From contig JADHXT010000069.1 of assembly GCA_016782825.1 (NCBI GenBank), positions 1 through 12,336 on the forward strand: DNA of 12,336 nucleotides, in the 5' to 3' direction. Below are positions 7,201-12,336 of this stretch, in pieces; within the stretch, counting starts at the first letter, position 1; each line of letters opens with the position of its first letter. The translations under genes and the position numbers were made by a program. Source of the DNA: Candidatus Brocadiia bacterium. Lineage in GTDB: Bacteria > Planctomycetota > PUPC01 > DSUN01. A model generated the notes under the pieces. The model did no database searches and was not told the DNA's origin. It saw only the letters and a list, made by a program, of their open reading frames with translations.

Positions 7201-8508
7201 GGAGCCGATGAAGGCGGGGGCGACGGTGGAGATGGCGAGGGTGCCTGGGCGCTGGAGCGAGCCGACCTGTCTTCCGTCGAGATACACCCGCATCGTCTGG
7301 CCGTCGAAGGTGGCGGCGCAGTGGTGCCAAGCGCCGTCGCGCACGGCGGTGGGCTTGATGGGGGCGTCGCACTCTTCGTAGCCGCCCACGTTGAGGCCGA
7401 AGGAGAGGACGCTGCCGCTCTCCTGGAAGGCGAAGAGCAGGCGCTCGCCGCAGTCCTGGCGGAAGATCTCGCGGAAGCCGCGCACGTCGGCCGGCTTGGC
7501 CCACGCGGAGAAGCTGATGCGGGCGACGCCTTTGAGGCGGGGGCCGATGTTGGCCTTCAGGGCGTGGGTGCCGGCGAGGCGGAGGGCCTTGCCATGCACG
7601 CCGCGGGTGCGGGGCACGGCGCCCTCGGCCTGCACGTTCGTGGCGGGCTGGCCCGAGGTGTCGTGGAGCATCTTGCCGCGTTCGTTGAAGGTCCAGTGGG
7701 CCACGAGTGGCTTGGCGACCGTCGGCTCGTCAGCGGGCACGGGCTCGTACACGCGGTTGAGCGCGTCGCGGCCGTTGCGGTGGAGCTGGGCCACTTCGGC
7801 GGCGGTGAGGGGGACGCTGTAAATCCGCAGGTCGTCCATGGCGCCCTGGAAGCACTCGCCGCCATTCGCCGAGCCGATGCATCCCGCGGCCAGACCGCCC
7901 GCGACGATCTTGCCCGGCCGCTTGAGCGAGCCGATCTCCTTGCCGTCCAGATACACCCGCATCGCCTGGCCATCGAAGGTGGCGGCGCAGTGGTGCCAGG
8001 CGCCGTCGAGCACCTGCTCGGGCTTGATCTGGGCGTCGCACTCGGCGTAGCCGCCGACGTTGAGGCCGAGGGAGAGAATGGTGCCCGTTTCCTGGAAGGC
8101 GAAGAGCACGCGCTGGTTGCCGTCCTCCTTGCGGAAGATCTCATTGTACTTCTCGAACTCCTTGGGCATCACCCAGGCGCTGAGGGCGATGGTGTCCACC
8201 TTCGAGAAGTCGGGCTTGCCGGGCACGTGCAGCCGGTGACGGCCTTGGAAGCGCAGGGCGTTCTCGAACACGCCGTCGGTGCGTGCGAGGCGCACGTTGG
8301 CCGCGGGCAAGGCGTTGTGGCCGTTGCCCGAGGCATCGAGGCAGGCAGTGGTACCCCCCTCCTCGTCGAAGGTCCAGTGCGCCACCAGCGGCTTGTCGAT
8401 CTGGAGCGGCTCGCCTGGCCCCGTGGCGGCAGGCGCCGACTGGCCAAAGGCGAGAGCGATGGCGGCGAGCAGGAGAGGGCGTGTGATGAGGCATCTTGCC
8501 CGGTGCAT
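4234..8508 (-). CDS. Secreted LamG-LamG-propeller diheme protein, hydrazine synthase alpha-like architecture
   Basis: The 1424-residue protein is counted from ATG 8508, which has GGGAG seven bases upstream and gives a standard Sec signal peptide (MHRARCLITRPLLLAAIALA, cleavage near APA 25-27). A TTG start at 8538 would bury it. Order: LamG 1 (about 39-252), LamG 2 (about 267-477), helical linker (about 478-740), TolB/PD40-like propeller (about 741-1090, with FDPVYLPDGKHILFSTTR), a domain with heme motif CLGCH (1216-1220), and a C-terminal domain with CAKCH (1267-1271). Propeller, then a CxxCH middle domain, then a second CxxCH domain is the layout known for hydrazine synthase alpha. Relatives lacking hydrazine chemistry are, as I recall, common in Planctomycetota. 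LamG domains usually bind glycans. Role inferred: extracytoplasmic redox protein tethered to a carbohydrate. Its substrate is unknown. No hzsB/C partner is visible, so anammox is not implied. Confidence 0.9.
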   Translation of the reverse strand: MHRARCLITRPLLLAAIALAFGQSAPAATGPGEPLQIDKPLVAHWTFDEEGGTTACLDASGNGHNALPAANVRLARTDGVFENALRFQGRHRLHVPGKPDFSKVDTIALSAWVMPKEFEKYNEIFRKEDGNQRVLFAFQETGTILSLGLNVGGYAECDAQIKPEQVLDGAWHHCAATFDGQAMRVYLDGKEIGSLKRPGKIVAGGLAAGCIGSANGGECFQGAMDDLRIYSVPLTAAEVAQLHRNGRDALNRVYEPVPADEPTVAKPLVAHWTFNERGKMLHDTSGQPATNVQAEGAVPRTRGVHGKALRLAGTHALKANIGPRLKGVARISFSAWAKPADVRGFREIFRQDCGERLLFAFQESGSVLSFGLNVGGYEECDAPIKPTAVRDGAWHHCAATFDGQTMRVYLDGRQVGSLQRPGTLAISTVAPAFIGSSGGTGEHFQGGLDDLRIYGDALTADEVATLYKGGTQALARVAKELEKEFSAFYAPGKTFADTVASTRKNIVEKRIRLRRELADAGLSRLRAAFPKDYTNFVQWTGIDPLTYLTSRDADLNARLATRLVELLVEYKPLTEAQWKRQTPADLKQWKDSEAIQNKFLALQQQGDAARFSPEWIRIILDAGPRIQHRPRVREAVAPYITPATPETRDLTAEEARAALERDWLHQADRNPSPQRIQDEIEWTAQLAARIKGSHAGQVDITQELAALTQLEKQAAQLKKPSPELYFKVREVKRRIAFKNPVVDFDQMLLVDMPFPRGSEWPHETRHRLGYMAIPGARLLVLDGLSPSGSPRQLMPQAPFHGSFWRPDLSWDAKQVVFCFKPHNEKAFHLYEINVDGTGLRQLTDGIYDDFDPVYLPDGKHILFSTTRSHTYVRCMPPTNAFPLARCDRDGRNIYLMSRGNEPEYTPSVLNDGRVIYTRWEYTDKPLWRCQSLWTMNPDGTQVNTFWGNQSVWPDLLKDARTIPNSRRVMFTGSAHHNWFSGSVGIVDPKKGLNFPHGLTKVTADVAWPESGNGPVDPVESPRYHRSGSYPAYYSPYPLSETDFIVSANRGGKFVLYLMDTDGNRELIYEGTHNIFHAQPLRPRPRPPVIEDRVAWPTPQERHKPKPGIIYSNNVYHGAPAELRSKAKYLRILNIEHKTYTYWYERPYLSSGPVVSGVQSEGVKRVLGTVPIEKDGSVNFEAPSGIALHFQLLDERHRALQTMRSFTGVMPGERRGCLGCHEMHSVAPETDYHSLAVMRQPAKITPPPWGADSVSYARYVRPVLDKYCAKCHTGEGKGRKKVDMTPRPGRLGFDDTYWLLTGNPAWGRAYEHPKNPPPGFGIADMIMVEGYDQRDPAAYATLPPMTKLSYKSRLVALAASGKHNGVKMAPDDLLRLILWVDTMCPYRGSEEVRAIDDPEFQGVDWLSIRPRVKTAPRIVRPGPID
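7078..8394 (-). repeat. Tandem duplication of the LamG domain inside the diheme gene
   Basis: The two LamG domains (7753-8394 and 7078-7710) share long runs such as GAWHHCAATFDGQ, MRVYLDG, GLNVGGY and DDLRIY. At DNA level, 7944-8008 and 7275-7339 differ at only 4 of 65 bases. The offset is 669 bases, exactly 223 codons, so the duplication keeps frame. Confidence 0.85.
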
Positions 8509-8515
8509 GGAAACA

Positions 8516-8520
8516 CTCCC
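8516..8520 (-). promoter_or_regulatory. Ribosome binding site deciding the diheme-gene start
   Basis: GGGAG on the minus strand lies seven bases before ATG 8508. It selects this start over TTG 8538 and ATG 8535, which have no purine-rich stretch at a suitable distance. Confidence 0.6.
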
Positions 8521-8561
8521 ATGGAACGGAGTCATCAAGTGAGGGCGTATTGTATGGCACG

Positions 8562-8591
8562 ATGATACCCCTCACGCGGCCCCCAATGCAA
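8562..8591 (-). promoter_or_regulatory. Weak candidate promoter for the diheme gene
   Basis: In the 121-base gap between the PQQ-like gene and the diheme gene, TTGCAT (8586-8591) and TATCAT (8562-8567) are 18 bases apart on the minus strand. A second -10-like TACAAT lies at 8549-8554. Either would let the diheme gene be transcribed separately from the upstream operon. Both are below-consensus, and no obvious terminator closes the upstream operon, so readthrough is also possible. Confidence 0.35.
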
Positions 8592-8629
8592 GTGCTCTCT
8601 GCACGGCGCGTGGCAGGGGACGGCGGCGA

Positions 8630-9880
8630 TCAGCGGGGTCGGGCCCCACCCACGCTGATGAGATGAGTGCAGGTGCGGAGATACAGGCGGCCGTGCGCGA
8701 CGGCAGGCGTGGCGTAGCTGCGCTCGCCGAGGCGGTTGCGGGCCAGCAGCTTGTAGGTGTCGGACGCGGCGAGGACGAACACGTCGCCCTTCATCGAGAT
8801 GCAGTAGAGGCGGTCGCCCACGCGCACGGGCGAGCCGAAGAAGTTGGCGCCCACCTTCTGCTGCCACACCTTCTCGCCCGTGGCCGCACGGAGACACATG
8901 ACCACCCCCTGGTCGGTCCACACGAACAGCAGGTCGCCGTGGGCCACGGCCGTGGGCACGTAGGGGATGTCGCCCTCGAGCTTCCACGCCACCTTGGCGG
9001 ACGTCGAGCCGTCGGGCGAGGCCGGGCGCACCGCGGCGCTGGAGCGTCCGCGGCCGCCGATGCCCGCCGTGCCAAACACCACGCCGCCTGCCACCACGGG
9101 CGAGCTGGCACAGCGATGGGGGAACACGTCGGGCACTTCCCACACCACCTTGCCCGTGACGGGGTCCACGCTCGTGATGCCCTGGCTGCTGCTGGTGAAC
9201 AGGAGCTGCGGCGGGCCGGCCGCCGGGCGATACACGGTGGGCGTGCCGTAGGCGGCGAGTCGGTTGTTGCGCGGCACGGTCCAGCGCGTCTCGCCGGTGC
9301 GGCGGTCGACGGCCACGATGGCGGCTTGGGAGCCTTTCTGGTCGATGGCCAGCACCACGAGGCTGCCGAACACCACGGGCGAGCTGCCGCTGCCGTGCAT
9401 GGCCGCGAAGGTGCCCAGCGTGCGGCGCCATGCGGTCTTGCCGTCGTGCGAGAAGGCCAGCAGCGTCACCTCGTCGGGGGTGGTCCAGGCGACGTAGACG
9501 CGCTCGGCATCGGCGGCGGGGCTGGCGCTGGCGTAGCTGTTGAACTGGTGCTGGCGGTAGGGCTTCGAGGGGAACTCGCGGGTCCACAGCCGCTGGCCGC
9601 TGTCGGCGTCCAGGGCGCACACGATGCGCGCGGCCGTCTTGGCGTCGGCGCACGTGAGAAACACGCGGCGGCCCCACAGCACCGGCGACGAGTGGCCGCT
9701 GCCGGGCAGCTCAACCTTCCAGTTGTAGTCCTTCTGTGTCCACTGCACGGGGATCGTCTTCGCGTCGCTGATGCCGGCGCCGTCGGGACCGCGGAAGCGG
9801 GGCCACTCGGCGGCATTGGCGCGGGAGAGCGCAGCGGCGGCGAGAACGGCAGCAACAACCAGGCGATGTGGTGCGTCCAT
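8630..9880 (-). CDS. Secreted PQQ-like (outer-membrane-assembly BamB-type) beta-propeller protein
   Basis: The protein is 416 residues from ATG 9880, with AAGGAAG just upstream overlapping the stop of the preceding gene. Residues 1-23 are a Sec signal peptide ending ANA, followed by WPRFRGPDGAGISD, a motif I associate with planctomycete PQQ-like proteins. The rest is a beta-propeller with blades closing on acidic-x-x-x-Gly-x-x-x-Trp: DADSGQRLW near 91-99, FSHDGKTAW near 143-151, DRRTGETRW near 192-200, DPVTGKVVW near 239-247 and RAATGEKVW near 331-339. Members of this fold include quinoprotein dehydrogenases and non-catalytic scaffolds such as BamB. I see no cytochrome domain and cannot assign a calcium/PQQ active site, so a scaffold or sensor role is as likely as an enzyme. 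It is second in an operon with a thioredoxin-fold gene. Confidence 0.9.
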   Translation of the reverse strand: MDAPHRLVVAAVLAAAALSRANAAEWPRFRGPDGAGISDAKTIPVQWTQKDYNWKVELPGSGHSSPVLWGRRVFLTCADAKTAARIVCALDADSGQRLWTREFPSKPYRQHQFNSYASASPAADAERVYVAWTTPDEVTLLAFSHDGKTAWRRTLGTFAAMHGSGSSPVVFGSLVVLAIDQKGSQAAIVAVDRRTGETRWTVPRNNRLAAYGTPTVYRPAAGPPQLLFTSSSQGITSVDPVTGKVVWEVPDVFPHRCASSPVVAGGVVFGTAGIGGRGRSSAAVRPASPDGSTSAKVAWKLEGDIPYVPTAVAHGDLLFVWTDQGVVMCLRAATGEKVWQQKVGANFFGSPVRVGDRLYCISMKGDVFVLAASDTYKLLARNRLGERSYATPAVAHGRLYLRTCTHLISVGGARPR

Positions 9881-9888
9881 GGGCTTCC

Positions 9889-10914
9889 TTACTTTGCGTC
9901 GGCGTCCGTGCCGCGGCGGGCGAGTTCGGCGCGGTAGAACCCCACGCGGGCCTTCAGTGCGTCCACGCCAGTGCCGGTGGCGACGGCCACAGCCTTCTCG
10001 GCCGTGGCGAGCGCCGTGGCGAGATGGCCCAGTTCGTAGTGCACGCGGGCCAGGACGGCGAGGGTGTCGGCATCCTTGCCTTCGGTGAGGGTCACGGCCT
10101 GGTGCGCGAGCGTGAGGGCTTGGGGCATGTTGCGGCGCTCGAGGTCGGGGCGGGTGGCGAGCACGGTGGCCACCTCGGCCACCACGTCGGCGTCGGTGGC
10201 GCATGCCTTAGCCATGGCGAGGAGGAGGGCGTCGGCCTCGTCGTGCTTCTTCTGGCGGATGAGAAAGCGTCGCTTGGCGCGGTAGGCCTCGGGGTCGTCG
10301 GGCACGGCCTGGATGGTCTCGTCGAGCACGGCAAGGACCTTCTCGATGCTGCGGCTGCGGTAGGCGGCCTGGAGCTTCTGGCGCAAGCTGGCGAGGGTCT
10401 TCGCGCGCTGGGGGTCGAAGGTGCCGGCGAGCAGTTGCTCGATCACAGCGTCCATGCCACCCATCGGATGGCCCTGCCAGGCCACCTTGCCGGTGCCGTC
10501 CACCACGACGGCGTGGGGGATGCCGGGGACGCCCTTCATGTAGGCCGCGTGGGTCGTGGTCTCGCCGTCGATGCCCACGTGGTAGTGCATCGGTGTTTCC
10601 TTGATGAAGGGGAGGACGATGGCTTCCTTCTCGCGGGTGATGCCGGCGAAGACGACCTGCTTGTCCTGGTACTTGGCGTGCAGCGTGTTCAGGTGGGGGA
10701 TGGTCATCTTGCACGGGCCGCACCACGTGGCCCAGAATTCGACGACCAGCAGCTTGCCTTTGGCCGATGCGAGGGTGACGGGGGTTTTGCTCACCCACTT
10801 GGTGACGGCGATGTCCGGTGCGGGGTCGCCCACTTCGAGGGCGATGGCAGCCGGGGAGGCGGCGAGGACGGCCATCCCGGCAAACAGGCAACAGAGGGCG
10901 ATTCTGGATTTCAT
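9889..10914 (-). CDS. TlpA/ResA-like exported thioredoxin with C-terminal TPR-like helices
   Basis: The protein is 341 residues from ATG 10914. That start has GAGGA seven bases upstream and exposes a signal peptide (MKSRIALCCLFAGMAVLAAS), whereas the longer frame to 10977 has neither. Residues about 27-165 are an AhpC/TSA-Redoxin thioredoxin fold: GDPAPDIAVTKW, the active-site FWATWCGPCKM with cysteines 65 and 68, the cis-proline loop GVPGIPHAVVVDG, and GKVAWQGHP. Residues about 170-341 are helical pairs of TPR type. TlpA/ResA/CcmG proteins reduce disulfides outside the cytoplasm, classically the CxxCH cysteines of apocytochrome c. The diheme gene lies two genes downstream, so that role fits but is inferred. 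First gene of an operon: its stop is 8 bases from the start of the PQQ-like gene. Confidence 0.92.
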   Translation of the reverse strand: MKSRIALCCLFAGMAVLAASPAAIALEVGDPAPDIAVTKWVSKTPVTLASAKGKLLVVEFWATWCGPCKMTIPHLNTLHAKYQDKQVVFAGITREKEAIVLPFIKETPMHYHVGIDGETTTHAAYMKGVPGIPHAVVVDGTGKVAWQGHPMGGMDAVIEQLLAGTFDPQRAKTLASLRQKLQAAYRSRSIEKVLAVLDETIQAVPDDPEAYRAKRRFLIRQKKHDEADALLLAMAKACATDADVVAEVATVLATRPDLERRNMPQALTLAHQAVTLTEGKDADTLAVLARVHYELGHLATALATAEKAVAVATGTGVDALKARVGFYRAELARRGTDADAK

Positions 10915-10986
10915 GTGGCATTCCTCGAAATGGGCGTGGACACGGTGGCAGCGGCCTGGCCCGCTCGGCGCGGGCACTGAATTCTC

Positions 10987-11015
10987 AGATTACCACAGGG
11001 GCGACGGGGGCGCAA
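10987..11015 (-). promoter_or_regulatory. Candidate promoter for the thioredoxin / PQQ-like operon
   Basis: On the minus strand, TTGCGC (11010-11015) and TAATCT (10987-10992) are 17 bases apart, and the -10 is preceded by TGG, an extended -10 element. Transcription would start near 10980, leaving about 66 bases of leader before ATG 10914. It faces away from the plus-strand promoter at 11036-11063. Confidence 0.45.
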
Positions 11016-11035
11016 GACGGGCGGCGGAAACGGAT

Positions 11036-11063
11036 TTGCGTCGGTCGGCGGTTTTGCTATAAT
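11036..11063 (+). promoter_or_regulatory. Candidate promoter for the HoxF-like gene
   Basis: A perfect TATAAT (11058-11063) is preceded by TGC, forming an extended -10, with a weak -35 TTGCGT (11036-11041) 16 bases away. A perfect TATAAT is uncommon in such GC-rich sequence. The start of transcription would be near 11070, giving a leader of about 160 bases before ATG 11232. Confidence 0.55.
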
Positions 11064-11119
11064 ACAAAAGGCGCTGTGCGTGTTGTGCAGGATTATGTCC
11101 ATAGCTGCACAAAAGGTGC
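11064..11119 (+). repeat. Leader hairpin and direct repeats upstream of the HoxF-like gene
   Basis: TTGTGCAG (11083-11090) and CTGCACAA (11105-11112) are perfect 8-bp inverted arms around a 14-base loop. The same interval has a direct repeat, ACAAAAGGCGC (11064-11074) and ACAAAAGGTGC (11109-11119), with one mismatch. All lie just downstream of the predicted transcription start, so they could be an operator pair or an RNA stem. From 11120 to 11231 I see nothing further except the ribosome binding site GAGGA (11221-11225). Confidence 0.4.
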
Positions 11120-11231
11120 GGTTTCTCCGTCTATGCCACGTTCACGAATTCACAACTGGGCGCCCCGCGTGCCTGGCCGCCTGGGCCGCGCCGGGGCATT
11201 CGTTCCTTGGAAGTGCCATCGAGGATAGCTT

Positions 11232-12336
11232 ATGGCCGTGCCAGTCCAGAAAGCAGTCGTGCAGATCTGCGCGGACTGCGGGAACGACCGAATGCGCATG
11301 ATGGATATCGTGCGCGCGGTGCAGCAGAAGTTTGGGTGTGTGAACGACGAGGCGATGGAAGCCATCGCCGACGCCGTCGGCACCCACCTCGTGGAGGTGA
11401 AGAGCGTGGTGAGCTTCTACTCCTTCCTCTCCGAGCGGCCCAAGGGCAAGGTAATCATCCGCCTCACCCACGACGTCATTGACGAGTTCAAGGGCAGCGA
11501 GGCCGTCGCCGACGCCCTGAAGGACGAGCTCGGCATCGACTTCGGCGAGACGACGCCCGACGGCGCCATCTCCCTCGAGGAAACCCCATGCATTGGCATG
11601 TGCGACCAGGCCCCGGCCGCACTCGTCAACGATCAGGTCATCACCTACCTCTCCGGCGACTCGGCCCGCAGCATCGTCCGCAAGCTCCGCGCGAATCCCG
11701 ACCCCACGAGCCTCATCGGCCGCTACGGCGATGGGAACAACGCCCACGACCTCGTGCGCTCCATGGTGCACAACAACATCCGCGTGCCCGGCCCCGTCAT
11801 CCTGGCCGACTACACCCCCAACGAAGGCCTCCGCAAAGCCCTGGCCCTCACCCCCGCCGAGGTGATCCGCGACATCAAGACCGCGCGCCTCCGTGGCCGC
11901 GGGGGCGCCGGCTTCCCGGCCGGGATGAAGTGGGACTTCACCCGCGGCGCCGCCGGCGACAAGAAGTACGTGCTCTGCAACGCCGACGAAGGCGAGCCTG
12001 GCACCTTCAAGGACCGCGTGCTGCTCACCGAGCGCGCCGACCTGCTCTTCGAAGGCATGACCATCGCCGGCTACTGCGTGGGCGCCGACGAAGGCGTGCT
12101 CTACCTCCGCGCCGAATACGCCTACCTGCGCCAGTACCTCGAAAGCGTGCTCCAGCAGCGCCGCGAGGCGGGGCTTCTGGGCAAAGCCGTGTGTGGCAAG
12201 GAAGGCTTCGACTTCGACATCCGCATCCAGATGGGCGCCGGCGCCTACGTGTGCGGCGAGGAAACCGCGCTCATCAGCTCGTGCGAAGGCACCCGCGGCG
12301 ACCCCAAGAACCGCCCGCCGTTCCCCGCGCAGAAGG
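11232..12336 (+). CDS. HoxF-like NuoE-NuoF fusion, NADH/FMN diaphorase subunit (3' end outside window)
   Basis: An open frame of 368 codons runs from ATG 11232 (GAGGA six bases upstream) to the right edge. Residues about 20-155 match the NuoE/24-kDa thioredoxin-like fold: helical start, VVSFYSF (59-65), then CIGMCDQAPAALVN (120-133). Residues about 190-368 match NuoF/51-kDa: RGRGGAGFPAGMKW (221-234, NADH/FMN glycine loop), CNADEGEPGTFKDR (249-262) and GAGAYVCGEETAL (335-347). The [4Fe-4S] region would lie beyond the edge. NuoE fused to NuoF is the HoxF layout of NAD-reducing hydrogenases. Related diaphorase subunits serve formate dehydrogenases, so the partner complex stays open until the next genes are seen. 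The usual first cysteine pair of the NuoE-type [2Fe-2S] site is replaced by Thr79 and Asp84. An unusual ICADC motif sits at 12-16. Cytoplasmic, no signal peptide. Confidence 0.9.
   Translation, partial: MAVPVQKAVVQICADCGNDRMRMMDIVRAVQQKFGCVNDEAMEAIADAVGTHLVEVKSVVSFYSFLSERPKGKVIIRLTHDVIDEFKGSEAVADALKDELGIDFGETTPDGAISLEETPCIGMCDQAPAALVNDQVITYLSGDSARSIVRKLRANPDPTSLIGRYGDGNNAHDLVRSMVHNNIRVPGPVILADYTPNEGLRKALALTPAEVIRDIKTARLRGRGGAGFPAGMKWDFTRGAAGDKKYVLCNADEGEPGTFKDRVLLTERADLLFEGMTIAGYCVGADEGVLYLRAEYAYLRQYLESVLQQRREAGLLGKAVCGKEGFDFDIRIQMGAGAYVCGEETALISSCEGTRGDPKNRPPFPAQK

Noticed and set aside
4234..8508. A true hydrazine synthase alpha subunit, implying an anammox organism
   Set aside because: Only the domain order agrees. 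LamG domains are added, the recalled ligand tyrosine is absent and no hzsB/C-like gene is in the window.
8509..8538. Upstream TTG/ATG starts for the diheme protein
   Set aside because: They add ten residues in front of a good signal peptide and lack a Shine-Dalgarno sequence, while ATG 8508 has one.

Overview
The window reads as a high-GC bacterial chromosome, most likely from the Planctomycetota or a neighbouring PVC-type lineage. The evidence is protein style rather than any marker gene: large secreted proteins with LamG (jelly-roll) domains, a PQQ-type beta-propeller beginning WPRFRGPDGAGISD, a DRG-like GTPase with a TGS domain, and a giant c-type cytochrome laid out like the alpha subunit of hydrazine synthase. 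No rRNA, tRNA, CRISPR array or transposase gene is visible. The phylum assignment is an inference.

Layout, left to right. On the minus strand, 1-2797 holds a lipoprotein cut by the left edge (LamG, then TPR-like helices, then a right-handed beta-helix). Upstream of it lies a 332-residue P-loop GTPase with a C-terminal TGS domain (2851-3849). A 384-base non-coding stretch (3850-4233) carries a strong candidate promoter with an overlapping inverted repeat, a pair of inverted arms built from ACGAAT/ATTCGT words, and a small GC hairpin. Then comes a 1424-residue secreted protein (4234-8508): signal peptide, two near-identical LamG domains, a helical linker, a TolB/PD40-like propeller and two CxxCH heme motifs. 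Upstream of that, a PQQ-like propeller (8630-9880) and a thioredoxin-fold/TPR protein (9889-10914) sit 8 bases apart and form a clear operon. A divergent regulatory region (10915-11231) separates this operon from a plus-strand gene running off the right edge (11232 onward), a NuoE-NuoF fusion of the HoxF type.

How the genes may work together. The four exported proteins (LamG/beta-helix lipoprotein, LamG/diheme protein, PQQ-like propeller, TlpA-like thioredoxin) suggest an extracytoplasmic programme of carbohydrate or polymer binding combined with redox chemistry. The thioredoxin could keep heme-attachment cysteines reduced for the neighbouring diheme protein, but that is inference. The HoxF-like protein would be the NADH/FMN entry module of a cytoplasmic NAD-linked hydrogenase, formate dehydrogenase or related complex whose other subunits should lie to the right. 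The GTPase is probably a ribosome-associated housekeeping protein.

The most noteworthy object is the LamG-LamG-helical-propeller-diheme protein, which resembles hydrazine synthase alpha in order but is fused to sugar-binding-type domains. The other points are a HoxF-type N-terminal domain lacking one cysteine pair, an operator-like palindrome over the GTPase promoter, and a compact inverted-repeat element between genes. Most long alternative ORFs, including a 1020-codon antisense ORF, are shadows caused by high GC at third codon positions.
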